From NCBI RefSeq assembly GCF_963576675.1, contig NC_088911.1:130761929-130825928 (forward strand): DNA of 64,000 bases, read 5' to 3'. This stretch comes from Euphorbia lathyris. Lineage: Eukaryota > Streptophyta > Magnoliopsida > Malpighiales > Euphorbiaceae. The position numbers and the translations under genes are program-made. Positions 57,411 through 64,000 of this stretch are shown here, piece by piece. The notes below the pieces were generated by a model, which was not told where the DNA came from, did not search any database, and was given only the letters and a program-made list of their open reading frames with translations. Every line of letters starts with the position of its first letter. Positions within the stretch are counted from its first letter, which is position 1.

Positions 57411-59636
57411 CTAAATAATAATAAGGGCATCCCCTTTTGTGCTTCCTTCGCCCACGATGCTCGCTTGAGGATCCTTCTTCTCCACAGTCACAGATCCGCC
57501 ATCAGGAGATACCTCCTTATCCCCTTTTGGTTCTGAATCAGCCTTAGACGGCATCTCTTGGGGATCATCCGCCACAACTATGGTAGAAGGTTTGGTTTCC
57601 TGCAGGGTTCCCTTCATCCATCTCCGTACATAGTTGCGGAGGTATTCCTTGGCATCTGACATCTTCTTGAACTTCGCCACGTCTTCTGGTTCGGGGACGG
57701 TGAACTCAGGATCTGTGAAATCAATTCCAGGATGAGCCAAGGAGAAGTACGCCATAAGAATCTCTCCATAAAAAAAATGCCTGTTCACCCGCCGTGTATT
57801 CAGCTTCCCCGAGAGCATCTTCGTGGCTTTTAGCATCAGAAGCTATCTTTGCCTTTAAACTTTGTATCTCCTCGTCTCGGAGAACCAAAGCAGCTGTGGC
57901 GGAAGCTAGGTTCGCGTTGGCGGTGGCAATAGTGGAATTGGCATTCGCTATATCTTTCTCTAACTTTTCAATAGTTGCCATATCCGCCACGTTCTGAAGG
58001 AGTCCATTTTCCAAAGTACGCAAGCGGGCATACAGCTGTAAAAGACAAAAGGATTTAGTCCAAGGGCGAAACGGAAGTAAAGAAATCATCACTACCCATA
58101 TTCTTTTGATACTCACCGAAAGAAGCTCTGATTTTCCCTTATGGACATGAATTGATCCAGGGATTTGGTCGTAGTTCCTTTGTACCTCTCCCACCTGTCC
58201 CAGGGCCTCATCCAGATCATTCAGAAGGGATTCATTCTCAAAAGAACCCTGGGCCCCCAATTTGGCGGACCAGTATCCTCCAATATCGGGCTTAGCCATC
58301 TGCACAAATAGGAAAAAGCCATACGCCGCTTTAGAATCGGATGAGTAAAGAAGAAATAAAACAATGGATTACCTGAATTATCTTCTCAGCAGGTTTGGCG
58401 AATCGCATCACGTCTGCCATAATCTTGGTACCACCAGCAGTATTGGGCCGCCTCTTCTTCAGGGGCGGATCAACAGCTGTCTCAGCAGGACGCTTGCCTG
58501 TATCAGTTTGAGGATTGGCCGCTTGGCTTTTCTTGCGTGCTTCATCTTCTAAAAACTTCATGCGCGTCTCTGCAAGAGCGTGATTTGCCTTAGATACACC
58601 CCTGCCAAAAAAGACATCAAAGTAATCAAGACTCCTGAAGTAGCAGAAAGGTACCTTGATCAAACTGAGTAATTTTTGAATAAACGAATTGATCTTACAC
58701 TCGGCGGATCAGAGGAATGTCACTCATCATGAAGGCTAAGGCATCCGCATACGTCCATGCATCCGCCTTGATCTGCTTCATGAGATCCGCCACCTCTTCA
58801 TCACTGTTTGTTAAGACTCGCATGTCACCCGCCATATGTAGCGGACGGGAGTTCCAAACTGAAGGAAAACCTAACGGTTCATCCTCCTTTATTTTCACAT
58901 AGAAGAAACTCTCATCCCAGCTATGCACGTTGGACATTTTATGGTAAAAGGGCGAATAGACACCAAATTTGGCGAATGTAAGATAGGATTCCAAATTCCT
59001 CTTAGAAGGTTTATGAAAGGCTCTAAATATACGGCCCGTATAAACAACACCCAAATTTGAAGCGAGATAGCAGTCCAGGGCCATGTCAAGCCAGCCATTA
59101 GGATGTAGCTGACTGGCAGCAATGTCAAAATATGAGAGGATATCCGCCAACATCTTTGGGAGAGGAAGGCGAAACCCTCTCTCAACATGACTACAGAATA
59201 CGGTAAAGAAGCCATTCGGCGGATTAGAGGGACGTTGATGAGAAGCTGCGAGTTGGGTTTCATAATTTTTGATCCACGGAAAGCGATCCGACAGATTCGC
59301 CAAATCCGCGGCACTCATACGAGATGGAGTGGACTCCGCTCGAGGATTCTTTTTCCTAACAGGAAAAGAAGAAGATGCCATTAAACCCAGAAACCGGTTA
59401 CGAGCACCGGCCGGAGCAGCACCGGAAAAGAAAGAGGGATTTCCGGTGGAACGAGTCTGGTAACGGTTACGCGCCGAGTTATTGAACTCAGCTAAACCAG
59501 AATTAATCACACCAACAGAAGATTGAGAATTTTCCGATGAAGATGCGGTCCAACTAAAATCTACTTCAATCTTAGGAGGAGGTGCTGAATTAAAAAGTTC
59601 AGAAGTTGACCCAGAGGAAGATGAACTTCTAAACAT
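57411..59636 (-). pseudogene. Spliced antisense gene of Gypsy element 2 (LHPNGW-domain protein)
   Basis: The ATG is at 59636, about 290 bp inside the 3' LTR. Exons by comparison with element 1: 59636-58655, 58569-58373, 58299-58117 and 58035-57411. Introns are 85, 73 and 81 bp with GT-AG ends and phases 1, 0, 0, the same as in element 1. Exon 1 carries an acidic Ser-rich start (FRSSSSSGSTSELFNSA), then ERGFRLPLPKMLADIL and QLHPNGW, resembling PF04195. Exon 2 has a basic PPLKKRRPN stretch that could be a nuclear signal. Exon 4 has a predicted coiled coil (VADMATIEKLEKDIANAN) and HPGIDFTDPE. Breaks: a TAA near the end of exon 1 (about 58695) and a shift in a T8 run near 57770 in exon 4. The start codon is intact. 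No known enzymatic motif. Confidence 0.87.
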
Positions 59637-59904
59637 TCAGGATAAAATGAAAAGGCACTTACATGGAAATGTAGAAGCCTGAGTAGGATCTCTGAAATTT
59701 CTGGAGGAAAAGCTTCGAAAACGGAAGGAGATGAAAAATGAGGAAGAAAGAGAACTCCGAAGATGAAGATGGTTTTTGAACGTTCCTAGGGCAGTGTGCT
59801 ATTACACGTGTCGGCCATCAAAGGGCATTGAACAGAGTGCACATTAATGAAGAAGCATAAGACAGCGCGCAGAAGTCCAAAAGCCCTAAAGGACTTTAAA
59901 GGCA

Positions 59905-59925
59905 TTTTGGGGGGGGGGGGGCTTC
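59905..59925 (+). promoter_or_regulatory. Polypurine tract of Gypsy element 2
   Basis: Thirteen G residues followed by CTTC directly precede the 3' LTR. The same GGGGGGCTTC order is found at the 3' LTR of element 1, so the CTTC is conserved. Confidence 0.8.
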
Positions 59926-60404
59926 TGATAACATTGGCATATTATCATGAGGACCAAAAGAGATAATTGCCTTAAGTATGCCACGTAGCAAAGGAAGCCG
60001 GCTGGCGGATCTCCCTGGATTAGCTCTAAGAGATCCGCTGGCGGATCTCTAAGGCGAATCTCTCCATTCACCTTGATAACGGCTGGCCGCCGTCTCGGCC
60101 ATAAATGATCATTAAATGAATCATTAATAGTCTTAAACCGCCAGGTTAAGAGTAACTTATAACCGCCATTAAATGAGCATTAATGGAGACTTTCTAGTTA
60201 CCTAGAGGTTACGAATTTCTCAACTATATATAGCCTACCTTTCTAGGCTATCAAGGTACACTTACTTTCTTACATTCTCTAAGCTTTGTCAATACAGTTT
60301 ATTCTCCCTATTCTCTACTGACTTTAGCATCGGAGTGTCCCCGACCGATCCCAGCGGCACCTCACAGGGACGAGCTTCGATCAGGAATTTCTCCTTTGTT
60401 ATCA
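59926..60404 (+). repeat. 3' LTR of Gypsy element 2 (479 bp)
   Basis: The same length as the 5' LTR with six single-base differences and no indel, i.e. 98.7% identical. Confidence 0.97.
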
Positions 60405-60835
60405 GGCGCGGTTTGGTTTTTTCACATTTTCTGTCAAACCGAACCGAACCGAACCGAATACCGAAATACACTTAAAATTAAAACCGATGCCGAACCGAAT
60501 TGTTAAAAAAACCGAACCGAAAAAACCGAATTCACTCGGTTCGGTTCGGTATGCGGTTTAAACCGAACCGATGCACACCCTACCAATTGAAGTAACAAGG
60601 AAATAATTGATGATATGAGGCTTATTATTATTTTTTATTATATAATTGTACTAAGTTAACAATATGACGTATTTTAATAATATAATTTTTTTAAGAATAA
60701 TATAATACAAATGGACCATACCAACTCTTGAAGTAACATAGGATTATAGTGGAATGTCTTTTTGGGGGTGTTTTCTATGCTTGGGTGGAACCTGTTTGCA
60801 ACTTTAGTGTATTATAACCATTAATGTTGCTCTAA

Positions 60836-61189
60836 GAGCATCTCGAATAGTTAAACCAGTATGTTACTCAATAAACATGTCACATCATCTTTGTGAGCCT
60901 CATTAAATAAATTTTTTTCTATCATACTTTTTTTTTCTCCAATGGTTACAACTACTCAATCACATGAATCTACTATTAAATCATATTTTTTTTATTTTCT
61001 CACAAAATTATATATATTTTCTAACAAAACAATTTTTTTATATAAATTAACAATAATTTTAATTTCTAGGAAAATAAACGATACAACAATAGAATGATAA
61101 TTTAATAATTAATAAGAATAATTCAACTCTTATACATTAAATATTAAATAATTAAAATTAATATAAATTAAAAATATTTTTATACTAAT
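60836..61189. mobile_element. Left end of a second Harbinger-type element
   Basis: TAA then GAGCATCTCGAATAG at 60836 resembles the left end at 49986. The AT-rich DNA that follows leads into a Harbinger transposase remnant, so this is probably the 3' part of a decayed autonomous element. Its other end was not found. Confidence 0.45.
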
Positions 61190-61885
61190 TTTATCTTTCA
61201 AAATCTCCAAATTGTTGCCAAATATGCTCGACCAAGTCATTTTGAAGGTCATTATGTATTTCTCGGTCACGTATGCCACATTTCTTTGAAGATATTGTTG
61301 AAATTTTTGAATAGAACCTTGATTTACTACAATAGGATGTTCTCCTTCATTATCATCCCAATTATTTAAACCTTCTCCTTCATCTTCAACGATCATATTA
61401 TGCAATATGATGCATGCATACATTATATCACCCAACTTGTCCCGATGCTAAAAAATGTGCAGGCCCCCCGAACAATTTCCTATCGAGATTGTAACACACA
61501 AAATGCTCATTCGAAGTCCTTTCTTGCAACCTCTTGTGTTTGTTTGAAATTGATCCTTTTTGCATCTTTCAAAAATAAAAAACTTTTAACAAATATTGTC
61601 CACTCCGAATATATCTTATCAACCAAATAATACCTTTTCGTATAATTATTGTCATTCGTCATGAATTGACGTCAGGACTAACTCCATTCAAAACATCATT
61701 AAAAAAATGGAGATTGATTAAGCACGTTGATATCATTGTGTGATCCTACAATTCCAAAAAAAGCATGCCAAATCTATAAATCTATTGAAGCAAGTGTTTC
61801 TAGCATTATTGTTGGAGCCACTTGATCTCCTCTAGTAAATTGACATTTCCAGTGATTAAGCACGTTGATATCATTGCTGGATGAA
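61190..61885 (-). pseudogene. PIF/Harbinger transposase pseudogene
   Basis: The minus strand encodes, in order and in shifting frames, QFTRGDQVAPTIMLETLAS, IWHAFFGIVGSHNDINVLNQ, YYLVDKIYSEWTIFVKSF, QTQEVARKDFE and IMYACIILHNMIVEDEGEG. These are the DDE nuclease blocks of the plant transposon family PF04827 (HARBI1/ALP1-like). The reading is broken by stops and frameshifts, and the N-terminal third is missing. A 23-bp block GATTAAGCACGTTGATATCA(TTG) occurs twice (about 61717 and 61856), suggesting local duplication or template switching. Confidence 0.85.
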
Positions 61886-62108
61886 CTTGAATTTGAGAAT
61901 AGAATGGTGACTATAAATCAATGAAAGTAATTACTAGAGGTCTTACAGTACTGAATTATAAGGTAACTTTATTGAATTAATGGTGGATAAGTTGATAAAC
62001 GTTCATTTAAGAAAATTGGGATAATTTTCTTAAAAATTAGAATCATACTTTTATACTCGCAGGCATTCGTTACTTTGTCTCACTATCTTGTCTGATACTC
62101 ATTAGATA

Positions 62109-62407
62109 TGTCAAGGAACCGATTGAACTAAAAGCTCGAACTGATAGTTAAGGCCCAATCATATATCTTATATTAATCTCCGACACACCCCCACACGCAA
62201 ATGCCCATTGCACAACACATGCCCATCCCGCCATGTGTTCATCCCGCCATGTGTTTTATTAATTCCACAAATTAATGAGGTTGCCGGGACTCGAACCCTC
62301 GACCGTTTGGTCCTAGAGGCTCTGATACCAAGTCAAGGAACCGATTGAACTAAAAGCTCGAACTGATAGTTAAGGCCCAATCATATATCTTATATTAATC
62401 TCCGACA
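62109..62407 (-). mobile_element. TRIM (miniature LTR retrotransposon), 299 bp
   Basis: Two near-identical LTRs of about 76 bp (62109-62185, 62332-62407) start TGTCGGAGATTAATATAAG on the minus strand. AGATA flanks both ends (62104-62108, 62408-62412). After the upstream LTR the primer site TTGGTATCAGAGCC matches initiator tRNA-Met, and a GGGGGTG purine tract precedes the downstream LTR. The 146-bp interior contains GGGTTCGAGTCCC, which resembles a tRNA T-arm/B-box. No coding capacity. Confidence 0.93.
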
Positions 62408-62412
62408 AGATA

Positions 62413-64000
62413 TAGATTATAAAAAATTTATTTTAGAGCTTAGAGCTAAACATGAATCTTGGATAATTTTGAACTAAATCGAATACTCAAATAAAAAGAT
62501 TCATAATTAGATTGAACAATTGACTTTTTTTTAAGTTCGACTCGAATTATACTGACTTTCATTAGTTATAATTTTGGAAGATTTTTAAATGTTCAAATTG
62601 AATTGAATGAATTCCATCCCTATTCGTAAAATGGGTAAAGACTTAATACACCATGAGCCCACTTAAATTGGATAGAAAAATTCGATTGACCCCAAAACAT
62701 ATTAAGCATCTTAGTTTCTTGAACTTGTTTAACGTGACATGATTTGAAGGAAAATAGACAAAAGTTTGGCAGCAAAAATATAAAAATTTAAACCTATTTC
62801 CTTTAACCAAGATCTGTTAATCGTTATTTCATATAAAGAGGGATAGAAGGAAATACCTTTTGATGAACTATCTACTGTTGCAAGCGAAGTGCCCTCAACT
62901 CTTATTCTGAGTTTACGAGCACAAAACAAAACACAAATCAAACGAAGTTATAACTCAACTGTATAATAGCAATCAAGATAGATTGCCTCTAATTAATCAA
63001 CACAAGATCAAGGAGTAAAAGGAAAGAGATGAAATCAATTGATTCGGAAGCAAGCGCTAAAATTCGATCCACTACGGTAGGGGGTCGAAAATTCTCTCTC
63101 TCTGGGATTGCAAGGGTGGCCGAAATTTACAAATAAGGGGGGTTAATATAGCCTCTTCCATCTAAACCCTAGTCAGATAGAATTAGGTTACTGAATAAGA
63201 ATTTAATTCGGAATAAAGCTCTTATTGTTATTATCTATAATTATATCTAAATATAAAGATAATAATAACTTATTAATAGGATAATAATTAGAAGCAATTT
63301 AATCTCAATAAACTTCCTAACTTATTTATCCTATAATTAATTTAATCCATAATCATAATCTAATTATAATTGTTAAAATTAAATTAATTTCTTATGTGTC
63401 ACAACAAATAGAAATCGCCCCCCTTATTACTGGGCCTTAGTGGACTCAGTTGGGCTTCCGTCAATTAATTAACATCCGTTTCTCTTTTGGGTTCCAAGTC
63501 TTATGTGTGGCCCATTAGGTTTTTATTGATTCTAGCCGTATACAACTATTAAATTAATTTCTTAAAATTATATTCAATTTTTGTATAACAGAATGAGTAT
63601 GGAACTGTAATTGGCAGATCCAAAACATTCCCCCAAAGCTATAAGAAGACAAGTTGATTCTGTCATTGACCTTTCCGTATTAGTTACAGTATAATTCGAT
63701 CCTTCATCAACTACATCCTTGAACAGAATCTTATGACTATGGATAATGTCAAGTCACATATAGCGAGACGTTCATTTTACTTGTACAGACCGAGTTAACT
63801 CCAAATAGATAGGTTAAGTGAAATTTACATTTCAAGTCTTAAGCTATCACCTTGCAAGGATTTAGAGTCAAGTCTTCCACAAGCGATCCTTGGACGTATC
63901 TCCCATTTATCAGGAGTGACAAATGCTCAATCCAATGTTAACTATCTTGCAATTACTTCTTATGATACCCAACGTCTGCCGTACACACCCTAGAGTCATC
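62413..64000. other. Intergenic DNA, possibly LTR-derived at the right edge
   Basis: No gene is recognised. 63030-63170 has a leader-like stretch (ATTCTCTCTCTCTGGGATTG) and 63700-64000 has non-AT-rich unique-looking text that may belong to a retrotransposon running off the window. I cannot type it. Confidence 0.35.

Larger units (their letters stand above)
50458..60404 (+). mobile_element. Gypsy element 2 (Tat lineage), complete, 9.95 kb
   Basis: In order: 5' LTR, tRNA-Phe primer site, gag, protease, RT, RNase H, a second archaeal-type RNase H, integrase, a convergent antisense gene, a 13-G polypurine tract and the 3' LTR. GGCGC flanks both ends (50453-50457, 60405-60409), the 5-bp duplication. 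The LTRs differ at 6 of 479 positions. Dual RNase H and an extra gene between pol and the 3' LTR are known features of the Tat lineage. The element is complete in structure but not in coding capacity. Confidence 0.97.
50086..60582. mobile_element. hAT MITE with CCGAACCGAA arms, split by Gypsy element 2
   Basis: The ends TAGGGGTGTGCATCGG and (inverted) TAGGGTGTGCATCGG are flanked by a perfect 8-bp duplication CCAATTGA (50078-50085, 60583-60590). The arms are AACCGAACCGAA-rich and mirror each other. The uninterrupted length is about 540 bp. The Gypsy element sits between 50458 and 60404. Confidence 0.93.
49986..60832. mobile_element. Tourist/Harbinger MITE, outermost layer of the 50-60 kb nest
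   Basis: The left end GAGCATCTCTAGTGG and the right end (on the other strand, GAGCAACATTAATGG) match at 11 of 15 positions. TAA flanks both (49983-49985, 60833-60835), the PIF/Harbinger 3-bp duplication. Without the nested hAT and Gypsy insertions the element is about 350 bp. A second GAGCATCTCG-type left end follows directly at 60836. Confidence 0.75.

Noticed and set aside
62270..62331. A tRNA gene suggested by GGTTCGAGTCCC and TGGTATCAGAG
   Set aside because: No cloverleaf or acceptor stem is present; these are the primer site and interior of a TRIM.

Overview
This window is nuclear DNA of a flowering plant, most likely a eudicot. The evidence is AT-rich intergenic DNA, Tat-lineage Gypsy elements, plant-type LINEs, MULE, hAT, CACTA, Harbinger and Stowaway MITEs, TRIMs, and three plant host genes. 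I cannot name the species.

Host genes. Three intact host genes were found, all apparently single-exon: a TspO/MBR translocator protein (15946-16524, -), a lachrymatory-factor-synthase-like SRPBCC protein (21910-22425, -), and a xyloglucan 6-xylosyltransferase of family GT34 (42468-43859, +). A fourth, spliced gene may lie on the minus strand at 662-2029, but I do not recognise it. No rRNA, tRNA or CRISPR was found.

Layout. 2.3-7.1 kb: a decayed Gypsy pol split by a CACTA element. 8.4-13.7 kb: a 5'-truncated Tat-lineage Gypsy (element 1) with a spliced gene on its antisense strand. 14.2-15.6 kb: a LINE tail holding a perfectly flanked palindrome made of two LTRs. 15.9-25.4 kb: TSPO, the LFS-like gene, LINE remnants, a solo LTR and a copied piece of the TSPO 5' flank. 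26.4-28.0 kb: nested MITEs. 30.2-34.9 kb: LINEs, one with a long open RT frame. 35.4-42.1 kb: two hAT MITEs, a Mutator-like unit with a plant-mobile-domain gene, palindromic repeat arrays and a MULE MITE. 42.5-43.9 kb: the XXT gene. 45-49.6 kb: TRIM, Stowaway and AT-rich DNA. 50.0-60.8 kb: a three-level nest (Harbinger MITE containing a hAT MITE containing a complete Gypsy, element 2, with 479-bp LTRs). 61-64 kb: a Harbinger transposase pseudogene, a TRIM and untyped DNA.

Main points. (1) The 1022-bp palindrome at 14484-15505 has 500-bp arms, a 5-bp target duplication and a centre that ends exactly at the 18th base of a tRNA-Phe primer-binding site. This is what self-priming of plus-strand strong-stop DNA, followed by integration, would leave. 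(2) Both Gypsy elements carry the same four-exon gene on the strand opposite to gag-pol, with conserved splice sites and intron phases. (3) Gypsy element 2 has LTRs differing at only 6 of 479 positions yet carries several disabling lesions, which suggests it was moved in trans.
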